From the NCBI GenBank assembly GCA_045536015.1, contig JAZSMS010000057.1:1-8247 (forward strand): 8,247 nucleotides of DNA, written 5' to 3'. This document shows positions 1-6,725 of this stretch, one piece after another. Source of the stretch: JAZSMS01 sp045536015. Lineage in GTDB: Bacteria > Bacillota > Clostridia > Christensenellales > QALW01. Within the stretch, counting starts at the first letter, position 1; each line of letters begins with the position of its first letter. The position numbers were made by a program, and so were the translations under genes. The notes beneath the pieces were generated by a model. That model did no database searches. It saw nothing but the letters and a program-made list of their open reading frames with translations, and had not been told where the DNA came from.

Positions 1-201
1 TGTTACGGGTCTGCCTTCAATTACTCGTGGAATAACAACGTCTTTGTCTTCGCCTATGTATTTTGTTATCTGAACAGAGTAATTGCCTACGGTATACTCA
101 AAATCCTCAACCGGAGATTCTTTGGGAGAGCAACCCGAAAAAAGAGGAACAGATAAGATAAGCGCAAGCGTAATGCATAAAATGTTGAGTAGTTTTTTCA
201 T
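1..201 (-). CDS. BspA-like LRR lipoprotein, N-terminal part (cut by window edge)
   Basis: The first 67 codons of a minus-strand gene whose 3' part lies outside the window. The product starts MKKLLNILCITLALIL, a positively charged N-terminus and a hydrophobic core. A lipobox-like LFSGC follows with the lipidated cysteine at residue 24, so it is predicted to be an exported membrane-anchored lipoprotein. After a short linker, residues about 36-67 contain YSVQITKYIGEDKDVVIP and then IEGRPVT. This matches the opening of BspA-type leucine-rich repeat proteins (LRR_5), where a 'VVIPxxIxGxPVT' strand precedes the first repeat. That assignment is from family knowledge, and the repeats themselves are not visible here. 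The start is supported by GGAGG six bases before the ATG. Such proteins are usually surface adhesion or interaction proteins; its actual partner is unknown. Confidence 0.8.
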   Translation of the reverse strand, partial: MKKLLNILCITLALILSVPLFSGCSPKESPVEDFEYTVGNYSVQITKYIGEDKDVVIPRVIEGRPVT

Positions 202-229
202 ATTGAGCCTCCGAAAAATAGTTTGTGTT

Positions 230-235
230 ATTATA
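230..235 (-). promoter_or_regulatory. Probable -10 box for the lipoprotein gene
   Basis: On the minus strand this reads TATAAT, a consensus -10 placed about 28 bases before the ATG at 201, giving a leader of roughly 20 bases. No good -35 is seen at 17 bases (CTACGC), so the promoter is either weak or activator-dependent. Confidence 0.45.
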
Positions 236-644
236 CTATGCATAATAGATATGCGTAGTACATAAGGTTGTTGTTACACGCGTTTTAGTGTTGCAACTCT
301 ATTATACATACAATAAGTATAACAAACTTGTATTCAAATTGCAATACCTAAATATGACAAAAACGACAAAAAATGTCAAAAACATCCATTAATTTCCATA
401 AATATTTTTAAATACGTTAAAATCTATCAGATAAACTTTGTATAAACGTAAAAAATCATCCGCATATATAACTCCCCTATTTTTTGAGTATAAAACGGAT
501 ATTATATTCGTGGCTAATTCTTCAAATTTCTACATATTTTTCGGTTTTTTAGGTAAATATTTTTATCACGCTTATAAAGTTTACAAAAATTTTGATTGTG
601 TTATAATAATAGGTGCGATACAAATTTAATATTTTCAATTTGCG

Positions 645-681
645 AAAGGACTCTTGCATTAAAAAAATGCAAGCCCTTTTT
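645..681 (+). terminator. Terminator-like hairpin on plus strand, no gene upstream
   Basis: An 8-bp perfect stem CTTGCATT (653-660) / AATGCAAG (666-673) closes an A5 loop. It is extended by AAAGG (645-649) / CCTTT (675-679) and runs into a short T tract (677-681). An alternative outer stem is GCGAAAG (642-648) / CTTTCGC (687-693). In the minus direction no T tract follows. No plus-strand gene is visible to its left, so it may end a small RNA or only be a structured spacer. Confidence 0.4.
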
Positions 682-737
682 ATAATCTTTCGCTGATTGA
701 AAAATTTTGTGTCGCAACAATAGGGGTTTGCTTTTTG

Positions 738-763
738 TGCGCAGGCTTTGCTTGCGCATTTTT
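738..763 (+). terminator. Terminator-like hairpin on plus strand, no gene upstream
   Basis: A 9-bp stem, TGCGCAGGC (738-746) with GCTTGCGCA (750-758) and one G-T wobble, closes a TTT loop and is followed by TTTTT (759-763). The T tract exists only in the plus direction. Together with the hairpin at 645-681 it makes two successive plus-strand terminator-like elements with no plus-strand gene before them. Confidence 0.5.
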
Positions 764-775
764 AATTGTATACAG

Positions 776-803
776 AAAAAACCGACGCATTAGCGTCGGT
801 TTT
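776..803 (-). terminator. Rho-independent terminator of the oxidoreductase-glycosidase operon
   Basis: An 8-bp perfect stem, ACCGACGC (781-788) and GCGTCGGT (793-800), has a 4-base loop and A/T pairs extending its base. Read on the minus strand it is followed by a T run (776-780), about 20 bases after the glycosidase stop codon. The T-rich flank at 801-806 could let it also work in the plus direction. Confidence 0.88.
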
Positions 804-821
804 ATTTCTTTTATATTGTTT

Positions 822-2438
822 TTAAATATTACCCCACTGGTCAACGGATAACACCTTGTAGCAAAGCGATTCATCTTCAACAGGAAGATCGCAAGCAACA
901 GTTGATGCAATCTGATTTTCTTTGCAGGGAACAAAGTCAGCATCCGAAGAAGCAAATACACGATAGTAGCAGTGGTTTTCGTCTTCTACTGCATCCCAGA
1001 AAAGCGTTCCGTCTTTAACAGTAAGGTTTTGGGCAACAACTGCCTCTGCCTTTTCTTCATAATCGGTGGTAAAGAAGGTAATGCTTTCGGGCTTAAGCGT
1101 ATAGGTCGCAGTATCTTTATCGATAGTTGCGGTCTTGTCCTGAAGGTCGCCAAAGCGGTTGTAAGGAACGTTATAGGGATCATACTCATAAACGCGGATG
1201 TTCTTTTTGAACAAGCTGCTATCAAGCGAAATTTCGGTAGGCTCTTTGTGGCGGTTAACGATACCAATACTTACCGAGCCGTCTCTGTTTAAAATACCGC
1301 AGCAACGCAGCAGTTCGTCGTCCTTATCAATAGTAAGCACCTTAGAATTGCGCTTAAACAGCTTTATCATAGGTGCAATACCAAACCAGAACTCCTTGGG
1401 CGAATAATCTCCGTCATCCTCCCACTTAAAGCAGCCCCACTTGTTATATCTAACGTCGGTAGTGCCCCAAATTACAAACTTTTCGCACTCGCCCCACTTT
1501 TTAGAAAAGCCCTCTTTTGTCGAGTGTGCGCACGAATAGGGATCTGGAAGGTCCAAATAGCTCCAATACATACAAGCAAAAATACCTGCATTTATTGCCG
1601 CAAAAGCCTGCTCAACAAGCATTATTGCGCAGTAGGGGCGAATTACATCGTCTTCATAATAACGGCAAACGTCAACCTGAACGCCGTTACCGTATGTAAG
1701 CGTTTCGTTTTCATCCTGAATACCCATTTCTGTCAAAAGCACACGCTTACCGCTATTTTTAATAGCCTTCATAACCTTTTCATTACACTTCTGATAGAAG
1801 AAATCATAGAAGGATAAATCATACGGCGAATGGGGATCATAAATATGTAAGCTGTAATCTTCGGTAATGGGGCTCATATTTCTCATTGCCCAGTCAACAG
1901 TATCCCAGTTCTGATAGCCTGTTGCCTCGGTAGCGGTAAGACCCATATCAAGATCTCTCTTTAAAAATGCGCTGTATAAAAGCTCGTGATAGCGCTTATA
2001 AGTATCAAGCTCGGTCATTAAAACGCCCCAGTCACCGCGCGACATCTCACCCGAGAAGCAGTAATAGCGCAAATGGCCAATGCCCTTTTCTTTTTTCATA
2101 TAAGTAAGCTTATCTGCAACCTTTTCGCAATATTCGCGCATTTCTTCATCGTTAAAATGCACCTTTGCTCTTGGTGTTGTTAAATAGATGGGTGTATCGG
2201 TAACCTTTTGCATTCTCTCATAATATTCTGCAAAGCCGTCCATTGATTCTTTTGTTTGATCAACGTAGCCGGCAAAGGTTCTTGCAAAGCCGGGAGCAAT
2301 TTCGCGGTAGCACTTGCATATATACTGGTCAAAGTGCTCCTTGTCAATTGCAGGATACATTAAAGCTTCCATATTATTAAAGCCAATACCGCCAAAAACC
2401 TGAGGATAGAGGCCTCTTGAAATTTTAAGTGTTTTCAT
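822..2438 (-). CDS. Cytoplasmic glycosidase-like protein (clan GH-A TIM barrel plus C-terminal Fn3-like module)
   Basis: 538 residues. The N-terminal two thirds read as a clan GH-A (beta/alpha)8 glycoside hydrolase. Visible strands are KISRGLYPQVFGGIGF (1), TPIYLTTP (about 82-89), RYYCFSGEMS (124-133), SLHIYDP (196-202), RVLLTEMG (232-239) and MYWSYLD (290-296). By analogy Glu237 in TEMG is the nucleophile and Glu131 in SGE the acid/base; clan GH-A usually has Asn-Glu at the latter place, so Gly130 is unusual. Residues about 365-460 look like the beta-sandwich that closes GH39/GH30-type enzymes, ending ITFFTTDY. Residues about 465-538 look like a fibronectin III module (LFWDAVEDENHCYYRVFASS, ending in SVDQWGN). 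No signal peptide is present, so it should act inside the cell on an imported small glycoside. The start is supported by AAGGGAG nine bases upstream, partly overlapping the stop of the oxidoreductase gene (13-base gap), which suggests translational coupling. The family within the clan and the substrate are not assigned; a GH39- or GH5-like enzyme is my best guess. Confidence 0.75.
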   Translation of the reverse strand: MKTLKISRGLYPQVFGGIGFNNMEALMYPAIDKEHFDQYICKCYREIAPGFARTFAGYVDQTKESMDGFAEYYERMQKVTDTPIYLTTPRAKVHFNDEEMREYCEKVADKLTYMKKEKGIGHLRYYCFSGEMSRGDWGVLMTELDTYKRYHELLYSAFLKRDLDMGLTATEATGYQNWDTVDWAMRNMSPITEDYSLHIYDPHSPYDLSFYDFFYQKCNEKVMKAIKNSGKRVLLTEMGIQDENETLTYGNGVQVDVCRYYEDDVIRPYCAIMLVEQAFAAINAGIFACMYWSYLDLPDPYSCAHSTKEGFSKKWGECEKFVIWGTTDVRYNKWGCFKWEDDGDYSPKEFWFGIAPMIKLFKRNSKVLTIDKDDELLRCCGILNRDGSVSIGIVNRHKEPTEISLDSSLFKKNIRVYEYDPYNVPYNRFGDLQDKTATIDKDTATYTLKPESITFFTTDYEEKAEAVVAQNLTVKDGTLFWDAVEDENHCYYRVFASSDADFVPCKENQIASTVACDLPVEDESLCYKVLSVDQWGNI

Positions 2439-2451
2439 TTATTTCTCTCCC

Positions 2452-3813
2452 TTATTGATAATTCCACTTTTTACCTGTGGTTAAAATTGCATTGCCCTCT
2501 AAAAGCTTTTCTCTAAGCTCTGTTACAGAAACATCTTTAGGCTCAACGTTTTTCTTTATAGCAAGAGCCGCCGCAACACCTGCAGCTTCGCCCATACCCA
2601 TGCAGGTAGCCATAACGCGAGTAAGACCGTAGATACTGCTATCAATAGAAGCGCATCTGCCTGCAAGTAAAAGGTTTTTAACTCCCTTTGGAACAAGGCA
2701 ACCGTAAGGAATACCTACCGAGTGCTCAACGGGCTGTATAGAAAGCTTTTCTGAATGCGGAACGTGTACGTCAACGTTATAACCGGCAAGAGTAATTGTG
2801 TCGTCAGGCACCTTGTATCCGTCAAGAGCATCTGCCGTTAACGTTTTTTGTCCCTCTATACGCCAGCTTTCTCTTGAGCCAAGTCCGTGTGAAACAAAAG
2901 CAAGATAGCAGTTTTCAAAGCCGGGAGCGTACTTTCTAAAGAAAAGCATAAGCTCCTTTATTTGCTTATGGCACTCAAGTTCGCCAACAAGCACGCTATC
3001 ATAATTAGAAGTATCAACACCGTTTGCTCTGGTGGTGTTAATAAGCACCTGACCGGGCTCGCCTAAGATAGTAAAGATAATGCGGTCGCGTGGTAAGGTG
3101 TAATCACCGTTTTTGCGTGCCTCTTCAATAAAATCGCCAAAGCCAGTGTAAACAAACGAGCGCGAAGCAAAAAACTGCTCTTCTGTTTGTGCCATACCGT
3201 AAGTATCAGGAAGCTGTGCCGATTCAGGATGCTCTTTAAGATACTCTAAAAAGCGTTCCTTATTAAAGCCGCCAACCGTAAAGGTAAGCGAAGCAGGCTG
3301 AAGTTTTTCGTTCTTTTCACCCTTTGCTCCTGCTTTAAGCGCAAGGCAAGCATCACCCGTCGCATCAATAAACTGCTTTGCAGTAAACGTTCTTTCTTCA
3401 CCGCGGCACAAAACAGTAATTTCTTTAATGGTTTCATTTTCGGTTTTTACCTGCATAAGCTCGGCATAAAGTAAAATTTCTACTCCCGCCTCGGCACACA
3501 TTTCAAATGCAGTAATTCTGAACCAATGAGGGTTAATTATGGTAAGGCTGTTGTGCACAGGGCAAGGAACGTGTCCCATAGTACCGTCAACTAAAGCCAT
3601 ACGGTCAACAAATTCCTGTGGAATACCGCCAACAACGTGGTCGCCTGCTCTATCTACAAAGCCAAGCAGGGGTAAGCCCGAATTTGCAAGACCACCAAGC
3701 GCAGCGCTGCGCTCAACAATCAACGTTTTAAGTCCTGCTCTTGCTGCCGCAATAGCTGCAGGTAAGCCGCCAGGTCCGCCACCAACAACAATTAAATCAT
3801 ACTCTTTTATCAT
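2452..3813 (-). CDS. FAD-dependent oxidoreductase (PF12831 type)
   Basis: 453 residues. The N-terminus YDLIVVGGGPGGLPAAIAAA carries the Rossmann dinucleotide motif GxGxxG at residues 11-16, and Glu35 (LIVER) ends the second strand, where it would bind the FAD ribose. GGLANSGLPLLGFVD (40-54), FIDATGD (148-154), SRESWRIEG (313-321), and LLLAGRCAS followed by RVMATCMGMGEAAG (381-412) are the hallmarks of the FAD_oxidored family, whose members are often annotated 'xanthan lyase' or 'FAD-dependent oxidoreductase'. No signal peptide or membrane segment is seen, so it is cytoplasmic. The start is supported by AAGGAGG eight bases upstream. It is the first gene of the two-gene operon and is divergent from the AraC regulator. 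Oxidation of a sugar, a sugar-derived acid or an aglycone before or after the glycosidase step fits the context, but the substrate is inferred, not seen. FAD binding is well supported; the reaction is not. Confidence 0.9.
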   Translation of the reverse strand: MIKEYDLIVVGGGPGGLPAAIAAARAGLKTLIVERSAALGGLANSGLPLLGFVDRAGDHVVGGIPQEFVDRMALVDGTMGHVPCPVHNSLTIINPHWFRITAFEMCAEAGVEILLYAELMQVKTENETIKEITVLCRGEERTFTAKQFIDATGDACLALKAGAKGEKNEKLQPASLTFTVGGFNKERFLEYLKEHPESAQLPDTYGMAQTEEQFFASRSFVYTGFGDFIEEARKNGDYTLPRDRIIFTILGEPGQVLINTTRANGVDTSNYDSVLVGELECHKQIKELMLFFRKYAPGFENCYLAFVSHGLGSRESWRIEGQKTLTADALDGYKVPDDTITLAGYNVDVHVPHSEKLSIQPVEHSVGIPYGCLVPKGVKNLLLAGRCASIDSSIYGLTRVMATCMGMGEAAGVAAALAIKKNVEPKDVSVTELREKLLEGNAILTTGKKWNYQ

Positions 3814-3880
3814 TTTGCCTTCCTCCTTGTGTTTTAGGTTTTTTCTTGCCGCAAGTATAATACGGCATTCTGTTATTGTT

Positions 3881-3909
3881 ATTATATCATTGTTTTAAAC
3901 TACAATCAA
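3881..3909 (-). promoter_or_regulatory. Promoter of the oxidoreductase-glycosidase operon
   Basis: On the minus strand, a -35 TTGATT (3904-3909), a spacer of 17 bases (3887-3903) and a -10 TATAAT (3881-3886). Predicted transcription starts near 3874, giving a leader of about 60 bases. The leader has a small GCCG/CGGC hairpin before the ribosome binding site. Confidence 0.7.
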
Positions 3910-3923
3910 TATGATATCTATCA
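3884..3923. promoter_or_regulatory. Putative operator repeats in the divergent promoter region
   Basis: ATATCAT (3884-3890) is repeated inverted as ATGATAT (3911-3917). The second copy runs into a perfect 5-bp palindrome, TGATA-TC-TATCA (3912-3923). One arm overlaps the -10 box of the minus promoter and the other lies just upstream of its -35, about 16 bases before the plus-strand -35. The position suits a site bound by the adjacent AraC-family protein, although AraC proteins more often bind direct repeats. Binding is inferred. Confidence 0.4.
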
Positions 3924-3939
3924 AAAAAATATAAGAATA

Positions 3940-3968
3940 TTGACATTTTTGTTTTTTTGTGATACACT
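3940..3968 (+). promoter_or_regulatory. Promoter of the AraC-family regulator gene
   Basis: A consensus -35 TTGACA (3940-3945), a 17-base spacer and a -10 TACACT (3963-3968). Transcription would start near 3975, only about 15 bases before the ATG, with AAGGTGG (3977-3983) as ribosome binding site inside this short leader. Confidence 0.75.
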
Positions 3969-3989
3969 TACTTAAAAGGTGGTGTTTTT

Positions 3990-4814
3990 ATGAGCATAAC
4001 CGTTTTAGAATGCAGGCGCTTTTTAGCAACCTACGTGCCCTCTAAAACAGTACGTACAGTTAAAGATTATGAAATAGACCTAGAGCTTACACCCGAGCGA
4101 ATTTTGTATATTGACAACGTTCCCCATACAATTCGTAGTGGTAATATATGTATACGTAAACCGGGACAAATAGTACATGGTCAATTTGACTGCCCTCAAA
4201 TTAAGCAAAGCTCTATTTTACTTACCGTTGATTTTTCTTCCAAGCGCTCTGCCGACCATTATTCGCGTAACGTTGCAGGTCCCCTTCAAAAAAAGTGGAA
4301 TTCCCCTTTAATAGAAAATTTAAACGGTGTAATCGTTCCGCACGCCGAGCACACCTTTATTCCTATTTATACCGAGCTTGTCAGCCTTGCTAATTCTGAC
4401 ACGAAAGCAGCAGAAATTCTTGTTATGGAATTATTATACCGCCTAAACGCAGAGGTTTGCAGACAAAACTACAAAGAAGTCAAGCCGCCTGAAACACCCT
4501 GCAGCTTAGTTTTAAATTATATAAAAAACAATTTAGAGCACGAAATAAATCTTGAACAGCTTGCAAATATGGTACACCTTGACAAAAATTATCTTGTTCG
4601 TCTTTTTAAAGAAACCTACGGTCAAACGCCGATTAATACTCTGATTGATATGCGTATGGAGCGCGCGTGCGACCTTATAACAAATACAAGTATGTCAATT
4701 TCACAAATCGCTACCGCTTGCGGATACACCTCGGCATCGTATTTTACTGCCGAATTTAAAAAGCGCTTTGGTATTACGCCACTTAACCAGCGCAGTAACA
4801 AAATTAAACTATAA
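3990..4814 (+). CDS. AraC-family transcriptional regulator
   Basis: 274 residues, the usual size for the family. Residues about 25-85 form a cupin-like N-terminal sensing region (short beta strands such as RILYIDNVPHTIRSGNICI and RKPGQIVHG). Residues about 172-268 are the paired AraC helix-turn-helix domain. The first HTH is INLEQLANMVHLDKNYLVRLFKE (186-208, quoted only to mark its position) and the second spans about 236-258, with SISQIATACGYTSASYF and the signature end FKKRFGITP (256-264). The start has AAGGTGG in front and a near-consensus promoter. It is divergent from the oxidoreductase-glycosidase operon, which is the likely target, probably by ligand-dependent activation. The ligand may be a sugar or the glycosidase substrate; it is not readable from the sequence. 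Confidence 0.93.
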   Translation: MSITVLECRRFLATYVPSKTVRTVKDYEIDLELTPERILYIDNVPHTIRSGNICIRKPGQIVHGQFDCPQIKQSSILLTVDFSSKRSADHYSRNVAGPLQKKWNSPLIENLNGVIVPHAEHTFIPIYTELVSLANSDTKAAEILVMELLYRLNAEVCRQNYKEVKPPETPCSLVLNYIKNNLEHEINLEQLANMVHLDKNYLVRLFKETYGQTPINTLIDMRMERACDLITNTSMSISQIATACGYTSASYFTAEFKKRFGITPLNQRSNKIKL

Positions 4815-4842
4815 AAGCAGTTCGAACGAACTGCTTATTTTT
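4815..4842. terminator. Bidirectional terminator between convergent genes
   Basis: A 9-bp perfect stem AAGCAGTTC (4815-4823) / GAACTGCTT (4828-4836) with a GAAC loop. A TTTTT run (4838-4842) follows in the plus direction for the AraC gene. In the minus direction TTTTA follows for the PadR operon. The stop codon of the DUF4097 gene (4835-4837) lies partly within the stem. Confidence 0.85.
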
Positions 4843-5797
4843 GTATTTCTATTTTTATATTTCCCGTATCGGTTGCAATTTCGCACTTTCCTCCCGAGAT
4901 AGTTTTAGGCACGTCTACGTTGCCCGTATTTGTTTTTGTTATAAAATCTTTTTCCGAAAGCAAACTGCCTTTAACCGAGCCGGTAGAGGTGTTTATAGCC
5001 ATTTCGCCTGCATCGCAAGCAGAAAAACTAACATCGCCAGTGCTTCGGTTTATTAAAATCGATTCTTTTAAAACGGTATTGGTCAAATCAATTCTTCCCG
5101 TGCTTCCTCCCGAAGATAAATTTTTGCCTGTTACGTTTTTAAGCTCTGTTCTGCCCGTTGTTACCTTTAAATTGATATCGTTTTCGCAATGTACGTTTAA
5201 AAGCGTTATTTTACCTGTTGTAGCAGATGCATCAATCGCTTTTGCCTGCACGTCTTTTACTAAAACGTCGCCTGTACTGGTTTTAATTTTTATGCTTTCT
5301 TGCGCGCAAGCCTTTACTAAAATGTTGCCCGTACTTGCAGAAATATCAATGCTTTTAAACTTAAAATCGTTTGGAATTTCTACTTTTCCCGTGCTCGTTT
5401 CAACTAAAAGGCACAAAAACTCACCTGCAGGAATTTTTACTGTAATTTTAGGGCTTGTAAAATTTATCCCTATTTTTTGGTACCACTTTCGGCTATCATC
5501 TTTTTTTATATAAAGCGTGCCATCCTTAACCTCAACAATATGCTTATTTTTTTCTTCTTCTGTGCACTCGATAACCGTTCTTTCTTCGCCCGATGCAACA
5601 AATAAAACGTCGGCAGTATCGGTTAAAATTGATATGCTTTTATATTCCTCTTTAATTTCGTATTCGTTAATTTCCGCTTTCGTTGTCGAAAGCTTTGTAA
5701 AATCCCACGAAAGTGAAGACATAACACCCATAAAAATCACACATCCTGTCAATATTAAACAAATTGATATAATAAACCACGTTTTTGTCTTTTTCAT
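4835..5797 (-). CDS. DUF4097-family beta-repeat membrane protein
   Basis: 320 residues with the start chosen here. An open frame extends further up to a GTG at 5824, but the ATG at 5795-5797 has GGGAGG seven bases upstream and overlaps the stop of the preceding gene as ATGA, so it is the real start. Residues about 7-28 form one membrane segment (WFIISICLILTGCVIFMGV). The LTGC looks like a lipobox but is followed by more hydrophobic residues, so an uncleaved anchor is more likely. The rest is a DUF4097 (adhesin-like) repeat domain. Ten S/T-T-G turns occur at about residues 136, 156, 175, 194, 214, 233, 253, 272, 291 and 311, a strict 19-20 residue period as in a beta-helix. It is the last gene of the PadR-HAAS-DUF4097 operon. 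The repeat domain is predicted to face outside. Function is unknown; a role in envelope sensing or stress is usual for this gene set. Confidence 0.9.
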   Translation of the reverse strand: MKKTKTWFIISICLILTGCVIFMGVMSSLSWDFTKLSTTKAEINEYEIKEEYKSISILTDTADVLFVASGEERTVIECTEEEKNKHIVEVKDGTLYIKKDDSRKWYQKIGINFTSPKITVKIPAGEFLCLLVETSTGKVEIPNDFKFKSIDISASTGNILVKACAQESIKIKTSTGDVLVKDVQAKAIDASATTGKITLLNVHCENDINLKVTTGRTELKNVTGKNLSSGGSTGRIDLTNTVLKESILINRSTGDVSFSACDAGEMAINTSTGSVKGSLLSEKDFITKTNTGNVDVPKTISGGKCEIATDTGNIKIEIQK

Positions 5798-6369
5798 TTT
5801 GTGCCCTCCCTTTTTGTAAAACACTTTTTTGTCAGGCTAATTGTTCCCTTTGTTAGCAAATTGCAAACAAAAAAGAACAATATAGCAAGCCCTGCGCAAA
5901 TAAGACCTGCCGCGATAAGTGCAAAGCCAGAGGGGCTTGTTTTACCAAACAAATATACTATACCAACCAAAACGCCGCACACTGCGCATGCAAAAAGCGA
6001 AGCAAACACCGCCCAAAGCGAAATTATTATTGCCCAAAGTGAAACGTATAGAGAAACAACAACCGCACCCACAGCAAGTAATATTGAAGCCCATATTGGC
6101 GAGCCAGCTATCAAAAGCACTTTTTCTATAGGTTTAAGGCGTCTTTTTTGTTTTTTTGGTTTTTGATTCTCTGGCAAAAGCTCTGCTTTAATTTGCTCGG
6201 CAATTTCGTTAACGTCACCTACCGCCAAAACCGCTTCTTCTTCCGATAGTCCGTCTTCTATACGGTCCTCTATCATTTCGCTGTAAAAGCTAAGTCGTTC
6301 TTCAACGTCTTTCTTTTCAAGGCCCGACAATTTTTCGTTTAACGACAAAATAAAGTTAATCTTGGTCAT
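5794..6369 (-). CDS. DUF1700 / HAAS-domain membrane protein
   Basis: 191 residues. Residues 1-65 form the charged HAAS helical domain (starting MTKINFILSLNEKLSGLEK, with ERLSFYSEMIEDRIEDGLSE and EEAVLAVGDVNEIAEQI), typical of the DUF1700 family found next to PadR regulators. A basic linker (KPKKQKRRLKP, 70-80) leads to about three membrane segments at roughly 93-115, 117-141 and 149-171. It overlaps the end of the padR gene by 14 bases and the start of the DUF4097 gene by 4 bases, so all three are very likely translated from one transcript. AAGGGGG about nine bases upstream is its ribosome binding site, inside the padR coding region. The family is thought to couple a cytoplasmic signal to a membrane partner; the details are unknown. 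Confidence 0.9.
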   Translation of the reverse strand: MTKINFILSLNEKLSGLEKKDVEERLSFYSEMIEDRIEDGLSEEEAVLAVGDVNEIAEQIKAELLPENQKPKKQKRRLKPIEKVLLIAGSPIWASILLAVGAVVVSLYVSLWAIIISLWAVFASLFACAVCGVLVGIVYLFGKTSPSGFALIAAGLICAGLAILFFFVCNLLTKGTISLTKKCFTKREGTK

Positions 6370-6682
6370 TTTCGCCGTCCCCCTTACTCACAAGCTTGTA
6401 TATAGACAAAATTTCCTTCCACTCTTTTTTAAACTCCTCAATGCGCGCGCGGCCCTGCGAAGTAATATGATAATACTTTCTAAGCCTGCCACCGTGCTCT
6501 ATAGCGTGAACCGTAATCATATTTGCGCTTTCCAGTCGCTTTAAAACGGTGTATAACGTCGATTCCGAAAGCTCGATATACGGCTTTAAATCTTTTATAA
6601 TTTTGTACCCGTACGAATCTTCGTTTTTAATTGCCGCAAGCACGCATACGTCTAAAATTCCTCTTTTTAACTGACCGTCCAC
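6356..6682 (-). CDS. PadR-family transcriptional regulator
   Basis: 108 residues beginning at a GTG codon (6680-6682). The frame is open further upstream, but that extension includes the promoter itself: a TTG at 6734-6736 is part of the -35 box. The GTG has AAGGAGG seven bases before it and gives the family-typical start (V/M)DGQLKRGILDVCVLAAI. The winged helix is clear: YGYKIIKDL (24-32), the recognition helix SESTLYTVLKRLE (39-51), and the wing GGRLRKYYHIT (64-74). The C-terminal helix (about 77-97) serves for dimer formation. It is first in the operon with the HAAS and DUF4097 membrane proteins and probably represses its own promoter, where a palindrome covers the -10 box. A similar PadR and membrane-protein pairing in Bacillus has been linked to response to membrane-active peptides; whether that holds here is open. 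Confidence 0.93.
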   Translation of the reverse strand: MDGQLKRGILDVCVLAAIKNEDSYGYKIIKDLKPYIELSESTLYTVLKRLESANMITVHAIEHGGRLRKYYHITSQGRARIEEFKKEWKEILSIYKLVSKGDGENDQD

Positions 6683-6702
6683 GCAAATACCTCCTTTTAC
6701 GT

Positions 6703-6725
6703 TATACATCGTAACACGAAGTATA
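6703..6725. promoter_or_regulatory. Probable PadR operator overlapping the promoter
   Basis: Minus-strand arms TATACTTCGT and ACGATGTATA are separated by GTT; 9 of 10 positions pair. The palindrome overlaps the -10 box and part of the spacer of the promoter of the padR operon, so a bound dimer would block RNA polymerase. Autoregulation through such sites is common in PadR proteins. The binding itself is inferred. Confidence 0.65.

Larger units (their letters stand above)
202..821. other. AT-rich intergenic region without a credible gene
   Basis: About 620 bases separate two minus-strand genes. The stretch 300-640 is strongly AT-rich. The open frames in it use a TTG start without a ribosome binding site or are only about 12 codons long, and I do not accept them as genes. 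The region holds the lipoprotein promoter at its left, two plus-strand terminator-like hairpins (645-681 and 738-763) and the minus-strand terminator 776-803. The A-rich part 355-385 has a repeated GACAAAAA and an enclosing TGACA/TGTCA pair with no recognised meaning. Confidence 0.6.

Noticed and set aside
83..265. Plus-strand frame of 60 codons at the left edge
   Set aside because: Antisense to the lipoprotein signal peptide, which has a ribosome binding site, promoter and lipobox on the other strand.
427..477. Minus-strand 12-codon frame with a GGGGAG seven bases before ATG
   Set aside because: Too short and without promoter or family support; probably chance.
438..629. Plus-strand open frame of 63 codons just before a terminator-like hairpin
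   Set aside because: TTG start without a ribosome binding site, strongly AT-rich, residue composition as expected from random AT-rich DNA.
3845..3855. CTTGCCGCAAG palindrome in the oxidoreductase leader as a riboswitch or terminator
   Set aside because: Too short, with no T tract at the right place and no known riboswitch core around it.
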